In this document: positions 1 through 6,202 of the stretch, one piece after another
Layout: the number at the start of each line of letters is the position of its first letter
How positions within the stretch are numbered: the stretch's first letter is position 1
Assembly: GCA_029593465.1 (NCBI GenBank)
Contig: JAKTNK010000006.1
Location: forward strand, 1-64,000
Direction: 5' to 3'
DNA length: 64,000 bases
Origin: Streptococcus suis
GTDB lineage: Bacteria; Bacillota; Bacilli; Lactobacillales; Streptococcaceae
Made by a program: the position numbers and the translations under genes
Notes under the pieces: model-generated
What the model was told of the DNA's origin: nothing
The model's database searches: none
Seen by the model: the letters and a program-made list of their open reading frames with translations, nothing else

Positions 1-19
1 TTCCTTTAAAATGATTCAT
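1..19 (-). CDS. 5' end of a gene running out of the window
   Basis: Only the first six codons (MNHFKG) are visible on the minus strand. The start is supported by a strong GGAGGA ribosome binding site six bases upstream on that strand. It is divergent from the bacteriocin-like peptide that follows. Its identity cannot be read from six codons; given the neighbourhood it could belong to the bacteriocin or quorum-sensing locus, but this is only context. Confidence 0.35.
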
Positions 20-60
20 CGTCATTCCTCCTGCTATCTTTTTCTATTATTCTACCTTAT

Positions 61-300
61 TTGATAGTAGATTTAAAACTTTGCAACAGAACCTTTGATA
101 ATATGAAGCAATTGAATGAAAATGTTCTTGCCAACGTATGTGGAGGTGGGAAAAAAGGAGCAAATCTTTTTTTGAGCGGTATGGTAGGTGCTGCTGAGGG
201 AGTAACATATTGCGCTCAAGCTGGCATGTTTATCCCTTGGCAAGGATATGCTTTATGTGCAGCTGGAGGAGCGGCTATAGGTGTTCTATTGCCTCATTAA
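61..300 (+). CDS. Class II bacteriocin-like peptide with double-glycine leader
   Basis: This is a small secreted-peptide precursor. A leader of bacteriocin type (FDNMKQLNENVLANVCGG) ends in a Gly-Gly site, where a C39-type ABC transporter would cleave. The mature part is about 50 residues, rich in Gly and Ala, with two GxxxG-type motifs (GAAEG and GAAIG) as in two-peptide class IIb bacteriocins, and two Cys that could form a disulfide. The start is uncertain: the open frame offers only TTG at 61 or ATG at 103, neither has a ribosome binding site, and no promoter is seen. The 5' end may therefore have been lost by recombination with the divergent gene only 40 bases away. A two-TM protein follows, as expected for immunity. 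Function is inferred from the leader and composition. Confidence 0.6.
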   Translation: MIVDLKLCNRTFDNMKQLNENVLANVCGGGKKGANLFLSGMVGAAEGVTYCAQAGMFIPWQGYALCAAGGAAIGVLLPH

Positions 301-341
301 TAAGCAAAAATGAGACTAGCTACTTGGTTTTAGGAGAAGAG

Positions 342-608
342 ATGAAGATTTTGAATGTTGTTTTTAAGCCATCTGAAAAAAAGGCAGCTTTTCTGGACAA
401 GATAGAACAGACTGGAGAATTCATAGTTCCCCTGATGCTCATTTTATTGAGTATATCCTATGCCATTAAAAACTTTTCTCTATTTTGGGCATTAGTGGTT
501 GGTGGTTTTTCTCTTATCATCATTTATGTCTATGTCATAATCATTGTTTACCAATATCTACGATACCAATATCTGATATGGGAAAAAGAACATAAAATTA
601 AGAAATAA
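342..608 (+). CDS. Small two-TM membrane protein, bacteriocin-immunity-like
   Basis: The protein has 88 residues, with a charged N-terminus (about residues 1-25), two hydrophobic helices (about 28-45 and 48-72) and a basic tail ending KEHKIKK. The frame is open further upstream, but the ATG used here has a GGAGA-type ribosome binding site at the right distance, and the earlier frame overlaps the bacteriocin peptide. Size, topology and position directly after a double-glycine peptide match the immunity proteins of class II bacteriocins. No family motif was recognised, so the role is inferred from context. Confidence 0.55.
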   Translation: MKILNVVFKPSEKKAAFLDKIEQTGEFIVPLMLILLSISYAIKNFSLFWALVVGGFSLIIIYVYVIIIVYQYLRYQYLIWEKEHKIKK

Positions 609-627
609 GCCGCTATAATTTAAAATG

Positions 628-668
628 CCTACTTTAACAGATTTAAAGTAGGTATTCGCTATTTTTTT
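628..668 (+). terminator. Hairpin terminator after the first peptide/immunity pair
   Basis: A perfect 10-bp stem (CCTACTTTAA with its complement, 5-base loop) is followed after about 8 bases by a run of seven T. The T-run is offset from the stem, so termination may be partial. Confidence 0.55.
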
Positions 669-727
669 AATTATCTAGAAGCAAATCAATTTTATGCTAA
701 AGTTTATAAAATAATGGAGGTGAAATT

Positions 728-1135
728 ATGCGTAATATTTTAAGATTTTTAGTTATAGTCTTTATCACTGCGATGATATTGTTTACTATAGGAATTTCAT
801 ATCATTTAACTCTCGAAAAAAATCTGCGACTTATTTTTTGGAGTTTTTTGCTTGAACTCCTAACTTTTATATTAGTCTATAAACAGTCACAAGAAGTTCT
901 CTCAATTTCTCAAATTGCAAAACAATTTTGGCTATATTTTAAAAGTACAATTTTGATTCCAATTTTAGTTACAATCATTCTTGTAAAGGAAATTTTGTCA
1001 AGCAGTCCCAAAACAGTGATTTACTTTTACCTTAATGTTGTTGTCATGTTCTACGCCATTGGAATGATCTTATCGTTAGGTTATGTGATTTCACCCAAGC
1101 ACTCTATATTTAATAAAATTAAAAAAATAAAATAA
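728..1135 (+). CDS. Four-TM hydrophobic membrane protein of unknown function
   Basis: The protein has 135 residues with four predicted membrane helices (about 6-25, 35-50, 72-92, 98-120) and a basic C-terminus (NKIKKIK). The start ATG has a strong GGAGGTG ribosome binding site. It resembles the poorly conserved polytopic membrane proteins found in blp-type bacteriocin/immunity regions, but no catalytic motif is visible: neither the EExxxR nor the HxxxN of CAAX proteases is present. It lies between two double-glycine peptide genes, so immunity or an accessory role is likely but unproven. Confidence 0.5.
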   Translation: MRNILRFLVIVFITAMILFTIGISYHLTLEKNLRLIFWSFLLELLTFILVYKQSQEVLSISQIAKQFWLYFKSTILIPILVTIILVKEILSSSPKTVIYFYLNVVVMFYAIGMILSLGYVISPKHSIFNKIKKIK

Positions 1136-1162
1136 ATTCTACCCCAAATTATATCTTTATTG

Positions 1163-1192
1163 CACATCGCTTTTTTAAAATGATGTGTTTTT
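1163..1192 (+). terminator. Weak hairpin terminator
   Basis: A six-base-pair stem (CACATC/GATGTG) with a 13-base AT-rich loop is followed by five T. It lies after the four-TM protein and before the LytTR-type promoter of the next unit. Confidence 0.4.
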
Positions 1193-1204
1193 ATGTACCT
1201 ATAT

Positions 1205-1271
1205 CCCATTCAGGACATTTCGATGACTGTTTAGGAAATGGAAGTTAATTTTTAACGGAAAACGCTATACT
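1205..1271 (+). promoter_or_regulatory. LytTR-type direct repeat and -10 box driving the 37-aa peptide
   Basis: Two imperfect 11-bp half-sites, CCCATTCAGGA (1205-1215) and ACTGTTTAGGA (1226-1236), lie 21 bp apart, two helical turns. TATACT at 1266-1271 is the -10 box, 30 bp after the end of the second half-site, and no -35 consensus is present. This is the layout of promoters activated by LytTR response regulators such as ComE, BlpR and SilA. A second promoter at 1919-1985 has the same spacing to the base. Confidence 0.75.
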
Positions 1272-1324
1272 AAAGGTATCAAAGTTGCAACAAGATAAGA
1301 TAACAATTTTAGAAGGTATTCGTG

Positions 1325-1438
1325 ATGAATACAACAATGACACAATTTGATTCGATTAACTCAGAGAAGCTTGCAGATATTGAAGGAGGTATAGCTGAAT
1401 GGGTAGTGATTGGTGGCGTTACTTATTATATGAACTAA
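1325..1438 (+). CDS. 37-residue double-glycine peptide (pheromone or mini-bacteriocin)
   Basis: The leader (MNTTMTQFDSINSEKL..DIEGG, 22 residues) is a textbook double-glycine leader with the FD and EGG signatures. The predicted mature peptide is only 15 residues, IAEWVVIGGVTYYMN, hydrophobic with two aromatic clusters and an internal GG. An AGAAGG sequence 8 bases upstream serves as ribosome binding site. It is the first gene after the LytTR-type promoter. Its size fits either a signalling peptide or a very short or truncated bacteriocin. The small membrane protein starts three bases after its stop codon, which favours a peptide/immunity pair. No known mature sequence was recognised. Confidence 0.7.
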   Translation: MNTTMTQFDSINSEKLADIEGGIAEWVVIGGVTYYMN

Positions 1439-1441
1439 AAG

Positions 1442-1663
1442 GTGAACTTTATACTACATAATTTATTCCAAATTTTTTCGGTATTTATTTTAGGAATCAT
1501 TGTGATTTATACATTTTCAACAAAGGGATCTTCAGAAAATAAGATTTTTGATATTATCTCATTTTTGTCTTTATTTTTAATGATTTATGTAGCTACAAAT
1601 AATTCGCTTTTTTTACTCTTTATTGTTATTGAAGTGATATATCTCTTAAAAACGATTAAATGA
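1442..1663 (+). CDS. 73-aa membrane protein, probable immunity partner of the 37-aa peptide
   Basis: This short, very hydrophobic protein has three closely packed membrane segments (about 5-25, 35-50, 52-70) and a C-terminal LKTIK. It begins with GTG three bases after the peptide stop, with no clear ribosome binding site, so translation is probably coupled to the peptide gene. Coupling, size and topology match bacteriocin immunity proteins. A terminator follows about 80 bases later, making a two-gene unit. No family was recognised. Confidence 0.5.
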   Translation: MNFILHNLFQIFSVFILGIIVIYTFSTKGSSENKIFDIISFLSLFLMIYVATNNSLFLLFIVIEVIYLLKTIK

Positions 1664-1741
1664 TAGTTTGTGAAAACCGTACTTATATTTGGAGTTTTTC
1701 CATCTTACTGTCAATATCCGTCATGGAATTGTTTCAAATAG

Positions 1742-1773
1742 AATGCCAGAGATATCAGGTTTCTGGCATTTTT
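1742..1773 (+). terminator. Rho-independent terminator
   Basis: A nine-base-pair stem (AATGCCAGA/TCTGGCATT, 11-base loop) runs directly into five T. It closes the peptide/membrane-protein unit. Confidence 0.8.
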
Positions 1774-1918
1774 GACTTGGTTTGAAGTTTTGTCCACAAT
1801 ATGAAGTTTGTCATTTATTTTCTGGTAGCTTTAGATTTAACGTGAGACAAATTTCCTATCTTTTGAGACATCAATACGTTATAGAAGTTAAATTTATAGA
1901 ATGAGTAGCTTATTTTTG

Positions 1919-1985
1919 GCATTTCAGGATAAAATAGCTACCATTCAGGATTTTCGGGAAACAAAAGAAAATCAAGCCATATAAT
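1919..1985 (+). promoter_or_regulatory. Second LytTR-type direct repeat and -10 box, before the thioredoxin-like gene
   Basis: The half-sites are GCATTTCAGGA (1919-1929) and ACCATTCAGGA (1940-1950), again 21 bp apart, with TATAAT at 1980-1985. The gap from the second half-site to the -10 is 30 bp, identical to the promoter at 1205-1271. The same response regulator should therefore control both units. The rest of the 350-base gap (1664-2014) holds only the terminator above and no open frame of note. Confidence 0.75.
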
Positions 1986-2014
1986 GAACTTATCAAAATG
2001 AAAAGGAGTTCATC

Positions 2015-3046
2015 ATGAAAAAACATTTATTCAAATCGATCCTATTTAGCTCGCTTCTGCTAGCTACGATAAGTGGAGGCTATGTCTATGCGGAGAGTTC
2101 CTCAGATAGCCTCGTAGCAGATACCGTGGTCGTTGAATCTGCTGAAGATATGATAACTGGTGAGACCTCAGACAATCTTTTAGAAGCAGAAGTTACAACT
2201 GAAGTAGCAGAAAATATTCCAGAATCAGAATCTCAAGGAGAAAGAGCTACCGCCTCTGAGTCTGAACATGAATCCGTTTTGCCTACCGAAGTGGAAATTT
2301 CTGTAGAGCAGTATAGACAAAATGTATCAGAGATAGATAAGGTATCTATAACAGATGTGTATCAGGCTTTTATGGAGGACGGTAAGGAACACACCATTTA
2401 TGTTGGTCGGGAAACGTGTTATTATTGTCGCCAATTTTCTCCTGTTTTAAAAGAGTTTAATGAGTTAACAGAGAGCAGGTTGGCATATTATGACACAGAA
2501 AATGGAGATTTTGATGATGAGGCAAAAAAATTTCTTTTTGAAACAGTGGGAATTCCTGGAACTCCGACAATTCTCTATCTCAAAAATGGTCAGTTGACAT
2601 CAGGTTGGGTAGGAGGTGGTATTTCTGCTAGCAATCTATATGACTATCTTTATCTGGGAAAGTCTCTTGAAGAAATTATGAAGGAAGAAGAGAAAATGGA
2701 GGAACTTCCTTCTGAGAAAGCCGCTGTACCGCAAGAAACATCAACGGAAACGAAAGTCAATGCTATCGTAACATCTGATGCAGTGCCACTTGAGAAGGTT
2801 GACAAAAATGTAGAAAATCTTCGGTTGTCTAATGGCGTAATTATTGAACCAATAAACCTAGCAAAAACAAATCAGGAAGAGATGGGGGAAATAGTTAAAA
2901 AACTGTCAGTGACAAAAGGTACACAAGTAGCTACATTACCTAAAACAGGTGAAAAAAATTCTCTTCTAATAATGTTAGTAGGATTTTCCATAATGTTATT
3001 AGCACTAGGTTTGGTTAATATTAACAAAGAGAGGAAAAATCAATGA
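2015..3046 (+). CDS. Cell-wall-anchored thioredoxin-like protein (bacteriocin accessory type)
   Basis: The protein has 343 residues: a Sec signal peptide (about 1-27), an acidic Ser/Glu-rich linker (about 28-105), a thioredoxin fold with the CxxC motif in ETCYYCRQF and the cis-Pro loop VGIPGTPTILYLKNG, a second charged linker, and a C-terminal LPKTGEKN sorting signal followed by a membrane helix and basic tail. Thioredoxin-like accessory proteins (Bta/PedC/BrcD family) are usually short and help form disulfides in bacteriocins; here the domain is exported and attached to peptidoglycan by sortase. The gene is driven by the LytTR-type promoter and overlaps the CAAX protease by four bases. A surface thiol-disulfide exchange role is inferred. 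The substrate could be the Cys-containing peptide encoded at 61-300 or that at 3759-3935. Confidence 0.8.
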   Translation: MKKHLFKSILFSSLLLATISGGYVYAESSSDSLVADTVVVESAEDMITGETSDNLLEAEVTTEVAENIPESESQGERATASESEHESVLPTEVEISVEQYRQNVSEIDKVSITDVYQAFMEDGKEHTIYVGRETCYYCRQFSPVLKEFNELTESRLAYYDTENGDFDDEAKKFLFETVGIPGTPTILYLKNGQLTSGWVGGGISASNLYDYLYLGKSLEEIMKEEEKMEELPSEKAAVPQETSTETKVNAIVTSDAVPLEKVDKNVENLRLSNGVIIEPINLAKTNQEEMGEIVKKLSVTKGTQVATLPKTGEKNSLLIMLVGFSIMLLALGLVNINKERKNQ

Positions 3047-3738
3047 AACGAGTAAAAAATATTGGAAAATTTATCGGATTAGTTTTATTGGGGACTATGC
3101 TTAACCTCATTCCGATGATTTTAATAGGACGACAGGCACAGACACCAGAAGTGATGAAGTGGCTTTTAAGTTTAGGCTATCTCATTTTGGCTTTTGGACT
3201 CATCTATTTTTTTTATGATAAATATAAAGAAAAGGAAAAATTTGAGGTTAGATTTCAAAGATTTACCTGGAAAGATTTTGGCATTGCAGTCCTATTCTTT
3301 CTAGCTACTCGCTTAGTAGCTATTTTAGGAACTTTTCTTATACAATCTGTCACAGGAAATGCCATGTCAGGGAACGATGCAGCATTATCAGCTACAAATA
3401 CTCAGCTCCAACAAATGTTCCCGTTATATTTTGTAGTTTTTCATGTGATGATTGGTCTTATTGCTCCTGTTTTTGAAGAGTTGACTTTTCGCGGTTTCTT
3501 TAGTCGATTTTTCTTTCAGAAAAAGTGGGCTAAAGGGCTATTCAGTTCGGCGCTTTTTGCCTTGCTGCATGTTACCCGACCAATTGAATTTATCATGTAT
3601 TTTCTACTTGGTCTAATCTTCTATTTGGCATATGCCCGTCGAGAGAATATCATGGATTCTATTGTAGTCCATATGTTAAACAATGGCCTAATTGTTGTAT
3701 TCTCAGTTATCAACTATTTCATGTTGCTATTTAATTAA
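3043..3738 (+). CDS. CPBP/CAAX-type intramembrane metalloprotease
   Basis: A 231-residue protein with about six to seven membrane helices. The family signatures are present in order: FEELTFRGFF (EExxFR), a His in FALLHVTRP and HMLNNG (HxxxN). These bind the catalytic metal in CPBP (Abi) proteases. In lactobacilli and streptococci such proteins lie in bacteriocin loci and act in self-immunity or peptide processing. The start overlaps the stop of the thioredoxin-like gene (ATGA overlap), so the two are translationally coupled. The cationic double-glycine peptide follows 20 bases later. Confidence 0.85.
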   Translation: MKRVKNIGKFIGLVLLGTMLNLIPMILIGRQAQTPEVMKWLLSLGYLILAFGLIYFFYDKYKEKEKFEVRFQRFTWKDFGIAVLFFLATRLVAILGTFLIQSVTGNAMSGNDAALSATNTQLQQMFPLYFVVFHVMIGLIAPVFEELTFRGFFSRFFFQKKWAKGLFSSALFALLHVTRPIEFIMYFLLGLIFYLAYARRENIMDSIVVHMLNNGLIVVFSVINYFMLLFN

Positions 3739-3758
3739 TGTTTAGGAGGTGTTATATT

Positions 3759-3935
3759 ATGACAACACAAGAAATTGCAGAACATATCTTATCACAGGTT
3801 TCTGGTGGAAGTTCTGGTTTAATTTATGGTGTGGGTAAAGTGGAGACGTTTCCTAAATGTCGCCCCCCCTATCATGATTCCAAAACCGATAACCCCACCA
3901 ATAGAAATTATGTGAAGATAATATGGAGGCGATAG
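3759..3935 (+). CDS. 58-aa cationic double-glycine bacteriocin-like peptide
   Basis: The start ATG has an AGGAGGT ribosome binding site; the frame is open upstream, but that ATG has none. The leader MTTQEIAEHILSQVSGG ends in Gly-Gly. The predicted 41-residue mature peptide has a GxxxG motif (GLIYG), one Cys in FPKCRPP and a strongly basic C-terminus (IIWRR), net charge about +5. A run of seven C (in CGCCCCCCCTAT) is a likely slippage site, and the C-terminal half may be frameshifted; one C fewer gives a different, more hydrophobic tail. It is the last gene of the LytTR-controlled operon, and its stop codon lies inside the terminator stem. Confidence 0.6.
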   Translation: MTTQEIAEHILSQVSGGSSGLIYGVGKVETFPKCRPPYHDSKTDNPTNRNYVKIIWRR

Positions 3936-3955
3936 TATTTTCTATCGCCTTTTTT
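3928..3955 (+). terminator. Rho-independent terminator of the bacteriocin operon
   Basis: A seven-base-pair GC-rich stem (GGCGATA/TATCGCC) is followed by six T. The stop codon of the 58-aa peptide is within the hairpin, so the gene ends at its terminator. The IS200-type element begins about 10 bases later. Confidence 0.85.
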
Positions 3956-4018
3956 GGCGCTCGAAAACCACTAGCTATGCTAGTGGTTCCGGATAGCTTA
4001 TAGCGTGGTATCAAAAAA

Positions 4019-4080
4019 ACCTCCCCAAATGATAAGATAGAAGCGGTTTCCCCACCACCCCATCACATCATACAGGAGGT
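4019..4080 (+). promoter_or_regulatory. Possible sequestration of the tnpA ribosome binding site
   Basis: ACCTCC at 4019-4024 is exactly complementary to the tnpA Shine-Dalgarno GGAGGT at 4075-4080. Pairing in the leader would hide the ribosome binding site. Translational repression by a leader stem-loop is established for IS200 of enterobacteria; here it is inferred from the complementarity. Confidence 0.45.
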
Positions 4081-4085
4081 ATCTC

Positions 4086-4502
4086 ATGAGAGAGGATAAT
4101 GAAAGTTTATCACATACACGTTGGAATTGTAACTATCATATCGTTTTCACGCCCAAATATCGCCGCCAAATCATATATGGTAAATATAAGTCGATTATCG
4201 GGAAGATAATTCGAGATTTGTGTGAACGCAAGGGAGTTACAATTCATGAAGCGAATGCCTGTTCAGACCATATCCACATGTTAGTAAGCATTCCGCCAAA
4301 ACTCAGTATATCTAGTTTTATGGGATATTTAAAAGGCAAAAGTAGTCTTATGATTTTTGACAAACACGCTAACCTGAAATACAAGTATGGCAATAGAAAA
4401 TTCTGGTGTAGGGGCTATTACGTTGATACAGTAGGTCGAAACCAAAAGGTGATTGCCGAGTATATTCAGAATCAATTGCAGGAAGACAGGGTATCGGATT
4501 AG
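4086..4502 (+). CDS. tnpA: IS200-type Y1 transposase TnpA
   Basis: At 138 residues, this is the usual full length for the family. The HUH metal-binding motif is HIH (His62/His64, in SDHIHMLV). The catalytic tyrosine is Tyr126 in AEYIQNQ, with Gln130 completing the site. N-terminal WNCNYHIVFTPKYRR is the family signature. The enzyme moves single-stranded DNA by cutting and joining at the hairpin ends. The start has an AGGAGGT ribosome binding site. The gene looks intact, so the element may be active. Confidence 0.93.
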   Translation: MREDNESLSHTRWNCNYHIVFTPKYRRQIIYGKYKSIIGKIIRDLCERKGVTIHEANACSDHIHMLVSIPPKLSISSFMGYLKGKSSLMIFDKHANLKYKYGNRKFWCRGYYVDTVGRNQKVIAEYIQNQLQEDRVSD

Positions 4503-4575
4503 CTAACCTTGTTTGAAACAATAGATCCGTTTACAGGAGAACCCAATAGGAAGAAATAGACGAGGTGCTTTAGTA

Positions 4576-4654
4576 CCCGCTCGGGAAAGTGGTGCGCGAG
4601 GAAGCTATTTCAGTGGGCCTTTGGCCCTGGCCGGTAAGGGCGGCTTATAGCCGC
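4576..4654 (+). other. GC-rich structured segment at the IS200 right end
   Basis: Between tnpA and the right hairpin are about 155 non-coding bases with stable hairpins: GGGCC/GGCCC (4615-4627, 3-base loop) and GCGGCT/AGCCGC (4640-4654, 3-base loop), plus a smaller CCC/GGG pair near 4576-4585. It is richer in GC than its surroundings. It may be a structured RNA made by the element (related elements encode omega/HEARO RNAs), or only DNA structure used for transposition. No RNA family is claimed. Confidence 0.45.
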
Positions 4655-4684
4655 AGAGCAAACCACCAGTTCACACTGGTGGTT

Positions 4685-4713
4685 TTGATTGATAGGTTGT
4701 TTTGTGATATAAT
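4685..4713 (+). promoter_or_regulatory. Outward promoter at the IS right junction
   Basis: TTGATT (4685-4690), a 17-base spacer and TATAAT (4708-4713). The -35 begins immediately after the right-end hairpin, so the promoter may have been created by the insertion. It reads into the truncated NUDIX gene and on towards mutM. Confidence 0.5.
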
Positions 4714-4758
4714 TAGTCAGAAATCAAGTAAATAAATAGTGTCAGTTACTTGACATAA

Positions 4759-5112
4759 GAGGGCCATGTCGAAAAAGGAGAAAGCCTACATGAGGCTGTT
4801 GTGCGGGAAGTTTTGGAAGAGACTGGTTTGACCATCAGAAATCCAGAACTTGTTGGCATCAAGCATTTCCAAACAAGAGGCGAGAAGATACGATACTTGG
4901 TCTTTTTGTATCGGACGGCTGATTTTTCAGGAAGCTTGACCTCGTCTGCAGAAGGAGAAGTCAAGTGGGTATCCCGAGAGGATTTGTTGGCTGGAAAGCT
5001 TGACTTGGCCGACTCTATGGATGAGATGTTCCCTCTCTTTTTTGATAAAACATCATCTGAGTTTTTTTACCAACGGGATGATAATGATGATTTGGTGAGA
5101 AAGTATTTTTAA
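4759..5112 (+). pseudogene. NUDIX hydrolase, N-terminus missing
   Basis: The frame carries a complete Nudix box (GHVEKGE..HEAVVREVLEETG, beginning at 4762) and the C-terminal part of a MutT-like pyrophosphohydrolase, about 117 codons. A TAA stop lies one codon before the Nudix box region in the same frame, and the usual 35-40 N-terminal residues, including the first beta strands, are absent. The next in-frame start (GTG at 4801) lies inside the Nudix box, so no functional enzyme is likely. The loss sits about 75 bases from the IS200 element, which suggests a deletion linked to the insertion. Confidence 0.85.
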
Positions 5113-5299
5113 TATTTCTGTTTTCTAATAGATGAAGATGACTATAAATAAACTGGATAGAAAGGAGAGAGCTAGTCAGCGAGTGTCATTAGACTCGCCC
5201 ACGACATTGTGAAAAAAGCTAATACTTCCTAGATGCTTATGGTATCGACGTCAGTATCCCTTTTTTCTTTGTGTCGCTTAACGGCTCTGTATCGTAATT

Positions 5300-6130
5300 A
5301 TGCCTGAACTTCCTGAGGTTGAGACGGTTCGTCGGGGGTTGGAGAAACATGTGGTTGGTAAGTCAATCAAGGCTATTCGTTTTGCTTTTCCTAAAATGGC
5401 AGTGACAGGCTTGGATTCCTTTCAACTGCTCATGGATGACCAGATGACAATTGAAGCCATGCGACGTCGAGGAAAATACTTGATTTTTGATTTTGGTAAC
5501 TTGGTACTGATATCGCATTTGCGGATGGAAGGAAAATACCTCATGTTTGACAATCAGGAGAGTGTGCCTGATAATAAACATTTCCATGTCTTTTTTACCT
5601 TTACAGACCAGTCTGTCTTGGTTTATCAAGATGTGCGCAAGTTTGGAACGATGGAAGTGCTTCCGAAAGAGCAAGAGCGAGTTTATTTTGCTCAAAAGCA
5701 TCTAGGGCCAGAGCCAACCAAGGAGACCTTTGCCTTAGCGCCTTTTGAAATAGCTCTGAGAGCATCACGCAAAAAAATCAAACCTTATTTGCTAGACCAG
5801 ACCCTAGTTGCTGGTTTGGGAAATATCTATGTGGATGAGGTGCTCTGGGCTGCCAAGGTGCATCCCTTGCGTATCGCTTCCAGTCTCAGAAAAGCTGAGT
5901 TCAAGCGGCTTCATGATGAAACGATTCGGATTTTGCAGCTTGGGATTGAAAAAGGTGGATCAACCATACGTACCTATCGAAATGCGCTAGGTGAAGATGG
6001 TACGATGCAGCGCTATTTACAGGTTTATGGCTTGACTGGGCAACCTTGCCCGCGTTGCGGGACAGCTATTAACAAAATACAAGTTGGTGGTAGGGGGAGT
6101 CATTTTTGCCCTAAATGTCAGAAAATTTAA
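5300..6130 (+). CDS. mutM: Formamidopyrimidine-DNA glycosylase
   Basis: MutM (Fpg) removes oxidised purines such as 8-oxoguanine and nicks the abasic site. The protein has 276 residues. The N-terminus [14 protein letters not shown] gives the catalytic Pro2 and Glu3, which fixes the start. A helix-two-turn-helix region follows, and a C-terminal zinc finger with four Cys (CPRCG and CPKCQ) ends the protein. No Shine-Dalgarno is seen before the start, which is unusual. It is the first gene of mutM-coaE, the order usual in streptococci. The 187-base gap upstream holds no recognised gene. Confidence 0.97.
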   Translation: MPELPEVETVRRGLEKHVVGKSIKAIRFAFPKMAVTGLDSFQLLMDDQMTIEAMRRRGKYLIFDFGNLVLISHLRMEGKYLMFDNQESVPDNKHFHVFFTFTDQSVLVYQDVRKFGTMEVLPKEQERVYFAQKHLGPEPTKETFALAPFEIALRASRKKIKPYLLDQTLVAGLGNIYVDEVLWAAKVHPLRIASSLRKAEFKRLHDETIRILQLGIEKGGSTIRTYRNALGEDGTMQRYLQVYGLTGQPCPRCGTAINKIQVGGRGSHFCPKCQKI

Positions 6131-6202
6131 ATCACTGAACAGAAAGCCAAGTGTGGAAAAAATCTGTCGGATAATAGACGTAAAGATAAGCAGGATATGG
6201 AA

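Larger units (their letters stand above)
3966..4684 (+). mobile_element. IS200-family insertion sequence (tnpA only)
   Basis: The element is about 720 bp, bounded by subterminal hairpins instead of inverted repeats, as is usual for IS200/IS605 elements. The left hairpin is AACCACTAGC with its perfect complement (3966-3988); the right is AACCACCAGT with its complement (4661-4684). The same 9-mer GCTTATAGC lies about 8 bases inside each hairpin (3996-4004 and 4643-4651). It contains only the Y1 transposase and no tnpB or iscB, so it is of the IS200 subgroup. The exact cleavage points cannot be set without an empty site; they lie within about 10 bases outside the hairpins. Confidence 0.85.

Noticed and set aside
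5363-5701. 112-codon frame opposite mutM
   Set aside because: Antisense shadow of a well-conserved gene, without start signals.
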